DNA of 64,000 bases from the NCBI RefSeq assembly GCF_028736035.1, contig NZ_CP117866.1:9217001-9281000 (forward strand), written 5' to 3'. Below the pieces are notes generated by a model. It did not search any database. It saw only the letters and a program-made list of their open reading frames with translations, and was not told the DNA's origin. Positions within the stretch are counted from its first letter, which is position 1. Each line of letters opens with the position of its first letter. Origin of the DNA: Streptomyces sp. T12. GTDB taxonomy: Bacteria; Actinomycetota; Actinomycetes; Streptomycetales; Streptomycetaceae. The translations under genes and the position numbers were made by a program. Shown one piece after another: positions 1-8,135 of this stretch.

Positions 1-1
1 C

Positions 2-292
2 ATCTTCGGGTTCGTCACCCCACACGGCACCGGGTACGTGCATCTGATCGCCACGCGGGACGATGCCTGTGGCACCGGTCTCGGGCGTCGTCTGTACACG
101 GCGTTCGCTGAAGCAGCGGAACGTCACGGTGCACGGAAGTTGAAGGCGATCACGTCAGTCGGGAACACCGGATCGATCGCCTTCCATCGCAGCCTCGGCT
201 TCGACGCGAAGATCGTCGACGACTACAACGGCCCCGGCCAGGCCATGGCCGTCTTCCACCGAGATCTGCCGCTCGACGTCCCGCGAACCTGA
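2..292 (+). CDS. GNAT family N-acetyltransferase, C-terminal part
   Basis: The reading frame is open from the window edge, so the N-terminus is missing; 96 residues are visible. The segment GTGLGRRLYTAF fits the acetyl-CoA pyrophosphate-binding loop (R/Q-x-x-G-x-G/A) of GCN5-related N-acetyltransferases. The later SVGNTGSIAFHRSLGF fits the motif B region, where an asparagine-containing strand precedes the small side-chain run and the LGF end. Such proteins transfer an acetyl group from acetyl-CoA to an amine; nothing here names the substrate. It converges on the next gene with only 11 bases between stops. Confidence 0.8.
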   Translation: MFGFVTPHGTGYVHLIATRDDACGTGLGRRLYTAFAEAAERHGARKLKAITSVGNTGSIAFHRSLGFDAKIVDDYNGPGQAMAVFHRDLPLDVPRT

Positions 293-303
293 CCCACCAA
301 CCG

Positions 304-852
304 TCACCGATAGTCCGGCAATGGGCGGTACTGGTCCGACGACAACTCGTATACCCGTACTCGCCGACCGCAGGTGGGATTGACGGTCTCACGGACCGGA
401 TGCATCCCCAGTTTGGTCATGATCCGTTCGGAGGCCTCGTTGCCCACCTGAGTGATGCTGACGATCCGCTCCAGTCCTCGCTCTTCGAACGCGAACCGTA
501 CAGCGGCCGCAGCGGCCTCGGTGGCCAAGCCCTGCCCCCAGTAGGAACGTCCCAGCCGCCAGCCGACCTCAACCGCCGGCAGTACCTCCGGCAAGAAGGC
601 GGGCACCGAAAGGCCGGTGAACCCGGCCAGCTCGCCAGTGGACCGGATCTCCACGGCGAACAGGCCGAAGCCCTGTGACTCCCACTCGCTCTCCCATGCC
701 TGGATCCCGCTGCGAGTCTGCTGTTCGTCACGGACGCTGCCGTCACGGATCCACCGCATGACCTCGGGGTCGGCATTGACGGCAGCCATGGGCGCAACGT
801 CTTCCTCGCGCCAGCGACGCAGGATCAAACGGGGAGTTACAAGCGTGACCAT
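304..852 (-). CDS. GNAT N-acetyltransferase, RimJ/RimL type
   Basis: This 182-residue protein starts with MVTLVTPRLILRRWREED, the typical beginning of RimJ/RimL-type acetyltransferases (T-x-R-L-x-L-R-x-W). It contains the acetyl-CoA loop GRSYWGQGLATEA near residue 112 and ends with the N-x-A-S-x-R-I-M-x-K-L-G-M signature. The family acetylates protein N-termini or small-molecule amines; the substrate is unknown. The frame stays open upstream, but the ATG at 852 gives the family's normal length and N-terminus. Its ribosome-binding site is weak. A terminator-like hairpin separates it from the upstream GH16 gene. Confidence 0.85.
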   Translation of the reverse strand: MVTLVTPRLILRRWREEDVAPMAAVNADPEVMRWIRDGSVRDEQQTRSGIQAWESEWESQGFGLFAVEIRSTGELAGFTGLSVPAFLPEVLPAVEVGWRLGRSYWGQGLATEAAAAAVRFAFEERGLERIVSITQVGNEASERIMTKLGMHPVRETVNPTCGRRVRVYELSSDQYRPLPDYR

Positions 853-903
853 CCAATCATTCTGGATCACAAAGGGGATTCGCTCCCAGTCAGGGCTGAC
901 AGG

Positions 904-945
904 CCGATGCCCTGCGAGGCCGGAGGGGGGCTCGCAGGGCATCGG
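904..945 (-). terminator. Perfect 15-bp hairpin after the GH16 gene
   Basis: Arms CCGATGCCCTGCGAG (904-918) and CTCGCAGGGCATCGG (931-945) are perfect inverted repeats around a 12-base loop. The hairpin begins 12 bases beyond the stop of the GH16 gene on the minus strand and is the likely transcription terminator. It lacks a clear U-run, as is usual in Streptomyces. Confidence 0.8.
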
Positions 946-956
946 CAACCGAGCTG

Positions 957-2354
957 TCAGCGGCCGAAGTTGAACCAGTTCACGTTCACGAAGTCCGACG
1001 GCTGACCGCTGGTGAAGGTGAGATACACGTCGTGCGTGCCGGTCACCCCGCTGATGTTCGCCGGGATGGTCCGCCACGACTGCCACCCACCGGTGTTGGC
1101 CACCGAGAAGCTGCCGACGGGTGCGTTGCCACGGCTGTCCAGGCGCACTTCGACCAGCCCGCTGACGCCGCTCGTCGCGCCGCTCGCCACCCGGCCGACG
1201 AACTGAGTGGCCGCGGTGGAGCCGAAGTTGACGCCCTTGTACAGCGCCCAGTCGCCGTTCGCGAGGGAGCCGATGTTCTGTCCGCCGCCCGAATCCGACG
1301 TGGACTCGGTGCTCGCGCCGCTCTGGCCGTCGTACGACTCGGCCTGGATGGCGCTGTAGGCGTCACGGTTGCCCGTCGGCGGGGGTGTGGTACCGCTCCC
1401 ACTGGCCGACAGCACCTGGACGTAGTCCACGACCATCGGCACGCCGGACCGCGTGTCGCCGTCCAGGCCGCCGCCGAAGGCGTCCGGGAAGGCACCGCCC
1501 ATCGCCACGTTCAGGATGATGAAGAAGCCGTGGTTGGTGGCGTTGGACCAGGTCGTGGCGTCCACCTGGCTCGCGTTGACCGAGTGGAACTGGGTGCCGT
1601 CGACGTAGAAGCGGATCGTCTCGGGGCTCACCGAGCGGTCCCATTCCATGGTGTAGGTGTGGAAGGCCGACTGGCACGTCGAGCCGGGACACGCCGTGGA
1701 GTTGCCGAGGCCGGTGGTCTCGTTGCACGGGCCGCCCGGGTTGGTCCCGCAGTGCATCGTGGCCCACACGGTGTTGCGGCCCTGGACGTTCTCCATGATG
1801 TCCAGCTCGCCGACGCTCGGCCAGTTCTGGTAGTTGCCGCGGTACGGCGCGCCCAGCATCCAGAACGCCGGCCAGTAGCCCTCGGCGGCGGTGCCGGTGA
1901 CATTGGGCATCTGCAGGCGGGCCTCGACGCGCAGCTTGCCGCCGGACGGGGGCTGGAAGTCGGTGCGGTTGGTCTCGATGCGGCCCGACGTCCAGCGCCC
2001 CGCGGAGTCGCGCAGCGGGGTGATACGGAGGTTGCCGTTGCCGTCGAGCGCGACGTTGTTCGTGCTGTTCGTCATCGTCTCGACCTCGCCGGTCCCCCAG
2101 TTGGCGGGGCCGCCCGGATACGAAGTGCCGGTCGCGTACTGCCAGTTGGAGGTGTTGACGCCGGTGCCGGCGGTGCCGGTGAAGTCGTCGAGGAAGACCT
2201 GCGTCCAGCCCGACGGGGGCGTGGGCGCGGAGGCGTTCGCAGACGGGACGACGACGGTGGCGGCGGCCGCCGCAAGCCCGAGCGTGCCGAGCATGGCGAC
2301 GAGCACGCGCCTGATGGGGCGTCGTCTGCGGTGTATGCCGGAGGGATCACTCAT
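957..2354 (-). CDS. Secreted GH16 beta-glucanase with C-terminal CBM6
   Basis: A 465-residue exported enzyme. Residues 1 to about 42 form a signal peptide with an Arg-rich start (HRRRRPIRR), a hydrophobic core and an ANASA cleavage region. The GH16 domain (about 45-320) holds the catalytic motif GELDIMEN, with Glu183 as expected nucleophile and Glu188 as acid/base. A TTPPPTGN linker leads to a CBM6-type domain (about 335-465). GH16 enzymes of this form cleave beta-1,3 or mixed-linked glucans such as laminarin and fungal wall glucan. The ATG at 2354 was chosen because it begins the signal peptide and follows a GAGAGG site. A LacI-type palindrome lies 69 bases upstream. Exact specificity is inferred. 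Confidence 0.92.
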   Translation of the reverse strand: MSDPSGIHRRRRPIRRVLVAMLGTLGLAAAAATVVVPSANASAPTPPSGWTQVFLDDFTGTAGTGVNTSNWQYATGTSYPGGPANWGTGEVETMTNSTNNVALDGNGNLRITPLRDSAGRWTSGRIETNRTDFQPPSGGKLRVEARLQMPNVTGTAAEGYWPAFWMLGAPYRGNYQNWPSVGELDIMENVQGRNTVWATMHCGTNPGGPCNETTGLGNSTACPGSTCQSAFHTYTMEWDRSVSPETIRFYVDGTQFHSVNASQVDATTWSNATNHGFFIILNVAMGGAFPDAFGGGLDGDTRSGVPMVVDYVQVLSASGSGTTPPPTGNRDAYSAIQAESYDGQSGASTESTSDSGGGQNIGSLANGDWALYKGVNFGSTAATQFVGRVASGATSGVSGLVEVRLDSRGNAPVGSFSVANTGGWQSWRTIPANISGVTGTHDVYLTFTSGQPSDFVNVNWFNFGR

Positions 2355-2422
2355 GGGGGGTGCTGCCTCTCGGTGTACGGGGAAGTGGGGTGCGGGTGCC
2401 TTCGAGAGCCTGTGAGAGGTGC

Positions 2423-2438
2423 TTGAGAGCGCTCTCAA
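2423..2438. promoter_or_regulatory. LacI-family operator-like palindrome
   Basis: TTGAGAGCGCTCTCAA is a perfect 16-bp palindrome with the central CG step and GAGAGC half-sites typical of LacI-family sugar repressors in actinomycetes; the CebR site TGGGAGCGCTCCCA is a close relative. Its place 69 bases upstream of the GH16 start suggests that repression is relieved by glucan-derived oligosaccharide. The repressor gene is not in this window. Confidence 0.7.
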
Positions 2439-2589
2439 AGTGCCGCCAATGTGCTCCCCGTATCTCCGGTCGTCAAGAGGTGAAGCAGAGAAAACCCTTC
2501 CGTCACAGGGGAGTTCACCCTATGAATACGGGACTCCTGTGAGGATGGCTCGGGAGAGAGATTCGGCAGAGAGAAGAGGCCCAGACCCT

Positions 2590-2877
2590 ATGGAACTCGC
2601 CTTCACCGGCTCAGTGATCGAATGGCGCGGGCCGGCGCCGTACTACTTCGTCCGAGTGCCGGACGAGGAGTCCGCCGACATTCGGGAAGTGGCCGCGATG
2701 GCCACCTACGGCTGGGGTGTGATCCCGGTCGAGGCCCGGGTCGGCGAGGTCGCCTTCGAGACGTCGCTCTTTCCCAAGGACGGGGGCTACCTGCTGCCGC
2801 TCAAGAACGCGGTACGGGCGCCGCAGGGTCTCGGGTCCGGCGACGAGGTGGCCGTGGAGATGACCGTCCGCCTCTAG
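2590..2877 (+). CDS. DUF1905 domain protein
   Basis: A 95-residue protein that is almost entirely one DUF1905 domain (ELAFTGSVIEWRGPAPYYFV at the start, DGGYLLPLKNAVR near residue 70). The domain is a small beta-rich fold of unknown biochemical role. The ATG at 2590 was chosen because homology begins there and an AGAGG site precedes it; a longer frame to 2419 runs through the GH16 promoter and is unlikely. It diverges from the GH16 gene and converges on the IclR gene. Confidence 0.8.
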   Translation: MELAFTGSVIEWRGPAPYYFVRVPDEESADIREVAAMATYGWGVIPVEARVGEVAFETSLFPKDGGYLLPLKNAVRAPQGLGSGDEVAVEMTVRL

Positions 2878-3015
2878 CCGCCGGTCGGCCGCGTGGTACC
2901 GGCGCTCGCGAGGTGCTGCCTGATCCGCGGTCGGCCGCCATGGCCACGACGTCCTCTCCGTGTCCTCTCCGTCGTCGAGGCCGCCGCACCCGGCCCCCGG
3001 CCTGCCCGCGAGCCC

Positions 3016-3771
3016 TTACGCCTCCTTCTCCGGCTGCCACCCCAGCCCCCGCGAGATCCCGCGTGCCGCGAGCCGTACCGCCGGCACCAGCGCCGGTACC
3101 TGTGCGTCGGCCTGGGGTACGACGACGGAGACGGCGGCGATCACCGACCCGCCCGGGCCGCGCACCGGTGCGGCCACCGACAGGGCGTCGTCGGTGACCT
3201 GGCGGCTGCTGACCGCCACTCCCGTGCGGCGTACGTCGGCCAGGACGCGGCGCAGCCGGGCGGGCTCGGTGACGGTGTACGGCGTGAAGGAGGCGAGCGG
3301 CCCGGCGCAGTACTCCTCCTGGAACCCGGGGTCACTGTGCGCGAGCAGCGCCAGCCCCACCCCGGTGGCGTGCAGCGGCCAGCGCGCTCCGACCCGGATG
3401 TGCACGCCGACCGCCGACCGCCCCGACAGCCACTCGATGTAGACGACCTCGGGCCCGTCCCGGACCGCCAGCTGCACGTTCTCGTGGGTCGCCTCGTACA
3501 GGTCCTCCAGATACGGCAGCGCGATCTGCCGCAGCCCGAGCCCGCGCGGCGCGAGGGCCGCCACCTCCCACAGCCGCAGCCCGACGTGGTAGAGCCCGGC
3601 CTCGTCCCGCTCCAGGGCGCCCCACTCGGTGAGGGCGGCCACGAGCCGGTGCGCGGTGGTCAGGCTCAGCCCGGCCCGCCGGCTGATGTCCGTCAGGGAC
3701 AACGCCGGATGCTCGAGGTCGAAGGCCCCGAGTACGGACAGCAGCCGGTCGGGCGCGGAGCGGGTGGTCAT
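3016..3771 (-). CDS. IclR family transcriptional regulator
   Basis: This 251-residue protein has an N-terminal winged helix-turn-helix (about 5-65: ALSLTDISRRAGLSLTTAHR) and a C-terminal IclR effector domain (about 75-245). That domain includes GLALLAHSDP, and VAAPVRGPGGSVIAAVSV near the end. IclR proteins usually sense small aromatic or central metabolites and act on the neighbouring promoter. It is the last gene of a three-gene operon, joined by an ATGA overlap to the secreted hydrolase gene. It may control that operon, the neighbouring aromatic genes, or both. Confidence 0.88.
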   Translation of the reverse strand: MTTRSAPDRLLSVLGAFDLEHPALSLTDISRRAGLSLTTAHRLVAALTEWGALERDEAGLYHVGLRLWEVAALAPRGLGLRQIALPYLEDLYEATHENVQLAVRDGPEVVYIEWLSGRSAVGVHIRVGARWPLHATGVGLALLAHSDPGFQEEYCAGPLASFTPYTVTEPARLRRVLADVRRTGVAVSSRQVTDDALSVAAPVRGPGGSVIAAVSVVVPQADAQVPALVPAVRLAARGISRGLGWQPEKEA

Positions 3772-5147
3772 GGCCGGGCGTCTCCCGGATGGGCCAGGTC
3801 GTACGGGCGGGGGTAGGTGGTGGGCCGGTAGGTCACATAGCGCGCCTCCGTCGTCGAATCCTCCTGCCGGGCACGGGAGTTGAGGGCTTGCGGCGAGGCG
3901 TCCCAGCGGCCCGTGTCCAGCCGGTGCTCCAGGGTGTGCAGGGCGCCGAGCATCTCGCCCGGGGTGAACGTGCAGTGGCCGGGGGCGTCGACGTAGGCCT
4001 GGCTGAGCAGGGCGCCGGAGCCCGCCCCGGTGGCGGCGCGCCGGTAGGCGCTCTCGGCCTGGACGGGGATCAGTGCGTCGCCGGTCGTGTGGATGTTCAG
4101 CTGGGGGTCGGCGAGCCGGCCCGAGAAGGCGCTGGTGTGCCGCATCCACCCTACGGCCGCGGGGTCGGCCGAGATCCGGGGTGCACGGTTCAGGGCGGTG
4201 AGGTCGGTACGCAAGGACAGTCCCGCCTCCTTGTAGAGCTCGGTCACCTCTTTGTACAGCGGGGAGCGGGCGAGCATCGCGGTGTAGTCGACCCCGGTGT
4301 TCCAGGACATGTTGCCCCCGGCCCGGCTCTCCGCCTCCTGCCGCCAGCTGAACGCGGGCCTCAGGATGAGCCCGGTGACGGCCGTGTACTGGTTGGCCTG
4401 CTGGGTCTGCCAGTCGGTCGGCTCCGGCTTGGTCTGCGTGGCGTCGTTGTAGCCCGGGATGTTGTGCAGCGCGGCGGCGAGGGCGATGCGGGCGCGGCCC
4501 TCGGGGGTCTGCTGGGCCGCGCTGGTCTTCGAGGCGAGCGTGTTCGCTGCGGCGACCGCGGCCGCCTGGTCGGCGAACCCGGTGAGCGGGATGTCCGCGC
4601 CCGGCGCGAGCAGGGTCTTCAGGGCGAAGACCGGGTCCAGGGTGCTGTTCCAGTTGGCCACCCCGCCCTGCACCAGCCCGCACATCGACAGCGATCCGTC
4701 GAAGCGGTCGGCGTGCCGCTCGGCGAGGGCCGTCGTGACGAGGCCGCCGTACGACCGGCCCCAGGCGAGCGTCCGCCCGGCCGTGCCGAACTTCTCCGTG
4801 AACAGGTCGAGGGTGGCGAGCTGGTCGGGCACGGCATCCGTCACCGCCCAGCCGTTCGTGGCGTACGAGGAGCCGATCAGTGCGTATCCCTCGGCCAGGA
4901 GCTTGTCGCGGGTGGTGGAGTCGGGGGAGTCCTCGCCGGGGCTGGGCGAGCCTGCGGGGCGGTAGCCGTGGCTGAAGAGGAGCACGGTGCCGTTCCAGTC
5001 GGCGGGTACGTCCATCAAGTACGCGGCGCCAGAAGGGAGTTTGCCCTCCAGGTGGGTGTCGGTCGCCGCCTGTGCGGGGAGCGCGGTCGCGGTGGCCGCG
5101 CACACGGCAGCCACGGTCAGTAAGGCGATGCGGGTGCGGAATCTCAA
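3768..5147 (-). CDS. Secreted alpha/beta hydrolase (esterase-like)
   Basis: A 459-residue exported hydrolase. Residues 1-27 are a signal peptide ending LPAQA. The nucleophile elbow is GRSYGG, an oxyanion-type HG lies in LLFSHGYRP, and a late DAPGHCTF supplies a plausible catalytic His. Related proteins are often annotated as 3-hydroxybutyrate oligomer hydrolase or generic alpha/beta hydrolase. The TTG at 5147 was chosen because it overlaps the transporter stop (TTGA), begins the signal peptide and follows GGAAGGGA. Codon 9 is a rare TTA, so translation should depend on the bldA tRNA. Its operon mates suggest it frees a substrate that the MFS protein imports; a phenolic ester is one guess. Confidence 0.82.
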   Translation of the reverse strand: MRFRTRIALLTVAAVCAATATALPAQAATDTHLEGKLPSGAAYLMDVPADWNGTVLLFSHGYRPAGSPSPGEDSPDSTTRDKLLAEGYALIGSSYATNGWAVTDAVPDQLATLDLFTEKFGTAGRTLAWGRSYGGLVTTALAERHADRFDGSLSMCGLVQGGVANWNSTLDPVFALKTLLAPGADIPLTGFADQAAAVAAANTLASKTSAAQQTPEGRARIALAAALHNIPGYNDATQTKPEPTDWQTQQANQYTAVTGLILRPAFSWRQEAESRAGGNMSWNTGVDYTAMLARSPLYKEVTELYKEAGLSLRTDLTALNRAPRISADPAAVGWMRHTSAFSGRLADPQLNIHTTGDALIPVQAESAYRRAATGAGSGALLSQAYVDAPGHCTFTPGEMLGALHTLEHRLDTGRWDASPQALNSRARQEDSTTEARYVTYRPTTYPRPYDLAHPGDARP

Positions 5148-6505
5148 CGGAGCGTCCCTTCCGGTGTGGGGGTGTGGGCGGGGGAGCCGGGGGCGTCCAG
5201 CGTGTCGGCGTGCGTCTCGCGCAGCCGCCACACGGTGAGCGCGGTGATCGCCGCGCCGCCGCACAGCAGGAGGGAGACGGGCGTACTGCTGCCGCCGGAC
5301 GAGGCGAGGAGGCTGCTGGCGATCAGCGGCGAGAACCCGGCGCCGAGCAGGGTGGCCGCCTGGTAGCCGAGCGAGGCGCCGGTGTAGCGGACCCGGGTGC
5401 CGAACATCTCGCTGAGCAGCGCCCCGAGCGGGCCGTACATCGTGGACTGGGCGACGCCGTGCCCGAGGGCGAGGGCGAGGATCAGCAGCCCGGGGGAGCC
5501 GGAGTCGACCAGCGCCAGCACGGGGAAGGCGAGCGCGGCCGAGGCGACGGCGCCGGCCAGGACCACCGGGCGGCGGCCGACCCGGTCGGAGAGCGCGGAC
5601 GCGGCGGGCAGGACCACCAGGGCCACGCAGGAGGCGATGGTCACGGCGGTGAGCACCTGCGGACGGGTGTACCCGTGGTCGACCGCGTACGAGATCATGA
5701 ATCCGGTCAGCAGCGACTGGGCGGTGAACGCGCCGATGCCGACACAGGCGGCGAGCAGCACGGGCTTGGGCCGCCGCAGCACCTCCACGACCGGCGGCCT
5801 GTCCGGCTTCGGCTCGTGCTTGGCCTGCGCGAACAGCGGGCTCTCGGCGACCTTGAGGCGCACGAACAGGCCGACGGCCAGCAGCACGATGCTCAGCAGG
5901 AACGGCACCCGCCAGCCCCAGGCGCGGAACTCGTCGTCGGGCAGGGCGGAGACCAGCGTGACCACGCCGGCCGACAGTACCGAGCCGAGCGGGGCGCCGA
6001 GTTGGGTGAAGCTGGACCACAGGCCGCGCCGGGCACCCTGGGTGCGCTCGGCGTGCTCGACGACCATGAGGGTCGCGCCGCCCCACTCGCCGCCGATCGC
6101 GAGGCCCTGCACCACGCGCAGGGTCACGAGGAGGACGGGCGCCCACACGCCGATCGCGTCGTAGGTGGGCAGGAGGCCGATGAGGAAGCTGCCGCAGCCC
6201 ATCAGGACCATGGTCAGCAGCATCATCGACTTGCGGCCGATCCGGTCGCCGAAGTGGCCGAAGACGATGCCGCCCAGCGGGCGGGCCAGATAGCCCGCGG
6301 CGAAGGTGCCGAAGGCGGCGATGGTGCCGACCGCGGGGTCGGCCCGGGGGAAGAACAGATCGCCGAAGACGAGCGCGGCGACCGTGCCGTACACGAGGAA
6401 GTCGTAGAACTCGACCGCCGTGCCGAGCAGCCCGGAGAGGGCGACGCGGCGCAACTGGCGGGTGTCGGGGGACGGTTGACGGGCGGACGGAGGGGATGGC
6501 TGCAC
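5144..6505 (-). CDS. MFS transporter, metabolite:H+ symporter (MHS) type
   Basis: This 453-residue membrane protein has about 12 predicted hydrophobic segments. It carries the MHS signatures GTAVEFYDFLVYGT near residue 28, ARPLGGIVFGHFGDRIGRK near residue 80 and RVVQGLAIGGEWGGA near residue 130. Members of this group (ShiA, ProP, KgtP) co-transport organic acids or osmolytes with protons. It is the first gene of an operon with a secreted hydrolase and an IclR regulator, next to a predicted hydroxycinnamate catabolic cluster, so an aromatic acid is a reasonable substrate. This is not shown by the sequence itself. Confidence 0.87.
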   Translation of the reverse strand: MQPSPPSARQPSPDTRQLRRVALSGLLGTAVEFYDFLVYGTVAALVFGDLFFPRADPAVGTIAAFGTFAAGYLARPLGGIVFGHFGDRIGRKSMMLLTMVLMGCGSFLIGLLPTYDAIGVWAPVLLVTLRVVQGLAIGGEWGGATLMVVEHAERTQGARRGLWSSFTQLGAPLGSVLSAGVVTLVSALPDDEFRAWGWRVPFLLSIVLLAVGLFVRLKVAESPLFAQAKHEPKPDRPPVVEVLRRPKPVLLAACVGIGAFTAQSLLTGFMISYAVDHGYTRPQVLTAVTIASCVALVVLPAASALSDRVGRRPVVLAGAVASAALAFPVLALVDSGSPGLLILALALGHGVAQSTMYGPLGALLSEMFGTRVRYTGASLGYQAATLLGAGFSPLIASSLLASSGGSSTPVSLLLCGGAAITALTVWRLRETHADTLDAPGSPAHTPTPEGTLR

Positions 6506-6566
6506 GTTGAGCTCCCTGGGGCCGGTGCCGATGCCCCGGTGAAGTTAGGCAGTCATCGTGCAGCCG

Positions 6567-6588
6567 TCAATAAGTTGCACAACATTAG
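6567..6588. promoter_or_regulatory. GTTG-CA-CAAC inverted repeat upstream of the MFS operon
   Basis: The sequence AATAAGTTGCACAACATTA holds a GTTG/CAAC inverted repeat about 65 bases upstream of the transporter start. It overlaps the 3' end of the MarR gene. Its GTTG/CAAC half-sites resemble the CAACAA repeats between the MarR and SDR genes, so one regulator could see both. This is a weak call from pattern alone. Confidence 0.3.
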
Positions 6589-7010
6589 CTCGGCCGGTCC
6601 TCCACGATCCGCAGGAGCAGACCGTGCAGGGTCTCCCGTTCGGCCGGGTCCAGCGGGCCCAGGAGGTCGTTCGTCACCCGCAGCCCGGCCTCGTCGGTGT
6701 CCCGCAGGAAGGCGCGGCCCTCGGCGGTGAGGACGACGATCCGGCTGCGGCGGTCGTCGGGGGAGGGGCGGCGCTCGGCGAAGCCCAGCTTCTCCAGGTC
6801 GTCGACCAGGCCGACGATCGCGCTCGGGTCGTAGCCGAGCTGCGCGCTCAGCTCGCGCTGGAGCGCCCCGTCGGACGTCACGAGGAAGCGCAGTACCGCG
6901 TAGTGGCGCAGGCGCAGTCCCGACTCCTGCAGGAACGTGTTGAACAGCTGGCCCGAGCGCAGGCCCAGGCGGTACAGCAGGTAACCCGTGTCCGCGTGCA
7001 GTCCGCGCAT
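6585..7010 (-). CDS. MarR family transcriptional regulator (CouR-like)
   Basis: A 141-residue protein with the MarR winged-helix fold: LRLRHYAVLRFLV, then the recognition region LSAQLGYDPSAIVGLVDDLEK and the wing RRPSPDDRRSRIVVLT. MarR proteins of aromatic-acid clusters are repressors released by the substrate or its CoA thioester; CouR of Rhodococcus responds to p-hydroxycinnamoyl-CoA. It diverges from the SDR-amidohydrolase-ligase-MaoC operon. The ATG at 7010 is the only good start, since the frame upstream has no ATG or GTG; its ribosome-binding site is weak. Confidence 0.85.
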   Translation of the reverse strand: MRGLHADTGYLLYRLGLRSGQLFNTFLQESGLRLRHYAVLRFLVTSDGALQRELSAQLGYDPSAIVGLVDDLEKLGFAERRPSPDDRRSRIVVLTAEGRAFLRDTDEAGLRVTNDLLGPLDPAERETLHGLLLRIVEDRPS

Positions 7011-7140
7011 CCACGGTTCGTTCGCGTCGATGGGTGCCGGGTTCGTGGCGTGCTGGCGGGCGATGGCGGACTCCCTGGTCTCGGCCCCTGTGGTGGGGGT
7101 TTCTCTGTGCAGATTCCAGCATGGCGCACCCGAAGGTCAC

Positions 7141-7169
7141 CAACAACTATTGACGGCAACAATTATTGC
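7141..7169. promoter_or_regulatory. CAACAA-N-TATTG repeats, candidate MarR operator
   Basis: CAACAACTATTG (7141-7152) and CAACAATTATTG (7158-7169) form a direct repeat 17 bp apart; the second is also a near-palindrome. The stretch is AT-rich against a very GC-rich background and lies in the divergent MarR/SDR intergenic region, 49 bases before the SDR start. This is where an autoregulating MarR repressor would bind. Confidence 0.55.
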
Positions 7170-7217
7170 TCTTAACTTCGATCGCGTAGCCGCACTCCAC
7201 GTCGAAGGGACCCTCCC

Positions 7218-8135
7218 GTGCCCAGCATCGATCTCACCGGCAAGGCCGCCGTCGTCACCGGCAGCGGCCGGGGCCTCGGCCTCGCCTACGCCCACGCCCT
7301 GGCCGCCCACGGCGCCTCCGTGGTCGTCAACGACGTCGACGAGGCCGTGGCCGAGGCGGCCGTGAAGTCCATCGCCGAGGCCGGCGGCACCGCCGTCGCC
7401 GAAGTCGTCCCGGTCGGCACGACCGAGGCGGCGGACCGGCTGGTGAACCGCGCGGTCGAGGAGTTCGGACGGCTCGACATCCTGGTCACCAACGCGGGCA
7501 TCCTGCGCGACAAGGTGCTGTGGAAGATGACCGACGAGGACTTCGACGCGGTGCTCACCACTCACCTCAAGGGCACCTTCACCTGCGCCCGAGCCGCCGC
7601 CGTCCGCATGCGCGAGCAGGGTGAGGGCGGCAGCCTGATCCTGGTCGGCTCCCCGGCCGGCCAGCGCGGCAACTTCGGCCAGACGAACTACGCCGCCGCC
7701 AAGGCCGGCATCGCCGCCATGGCCCGCACCTGGTCGATGGAGCTCGGCCGCGCGGGCATCACCGTCAACGCCATCGTGCCGGTCGCCGCGACCGCGATGA
7801 CCGAGACCATCCCCGCCTTCGCCCCGTACATCGAGGCGATGAAGAACGGCGAGCCGCTCCCGGACTTCCTCCGCAAGGGCGAGGGCTTCGGCACCCCCGA
7901 GGACTGCGCCGCCCTCGTCCCCTTCCTCGCCTCCGAGGCCGCCCGTGGCATCACCGGCCAGGCCATCGGCATCGGCGGCGACAAGGTGGCACTCTGGTCG
8001 CATCCGCAGGAGGTCGCGGCGGCCTACGCCGACGGCGGCTGGACCCCCGCCACCCTGGCCGACGTCTGGCCCACCTCGGTCGGCGCCGAGCTCCAGTCGG
8101 TCGGCATCCCGGCGCCCAAGTTCCCGGAGGCGTGA
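7218..8135 (+). CDS. SDR dehydrogenase of CoA side-chain shortening (CouN-like)
   Basis: This 305-residue short-chain dehydrogenase has the cofactor loop TGSGRGLG at residues 14-21, the NAG strand end in LVTNAGIL, and the catalytic Y-A-A-A-K. A C-terminal tail of about 50 residues follows the Rossmann core. In the hydroxycinnamate route a member of this family oxidises the 3-hydroxyacyl-CoA, made by hydration of p-coumaroyl- or feruloyl-CoA, to a beta-ketoacyl-CoA. It leads a four-gene operon; its stop overlaps the amidohydrolase start (TGATG). The role is assigned from gene content, the family from sequence. Confidence 0.8.
   Translation: MPSIDLTGKAAVVTGSGRGLGLAYAHALAAHGASVVVNDVDEAVAEAAVKSIAEAGGTAVAEVVPVGTTEAADRLVNRAVEEFGRLDILVTNAGILRDKVLWKMTDEDFDAVLTTHLKGTFTCARAAAVRMREQGEGGSLILVGSPAGQRGNFGQTNYAAAKAGIAAMARTWSMELGRAGITVNAIVPVAATAMTETIPAFAPYIEAMKNGEPLPDFLRKGEGFGTPEDCAALVPFLASEAARGITGQAIGIGGDKVALWSHPQEVAAAYADGGWTPATLADVWPTSVGAELQSVGIPAPKFPEA

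Noticed and set aside
2503..2542. TCACAGG...CCTGTGA inverted repeat as an operator
   Set aside because: The arms need an unpaired GG and lie between divergent genes near no clear start signal; support was too weak to list as a feature.
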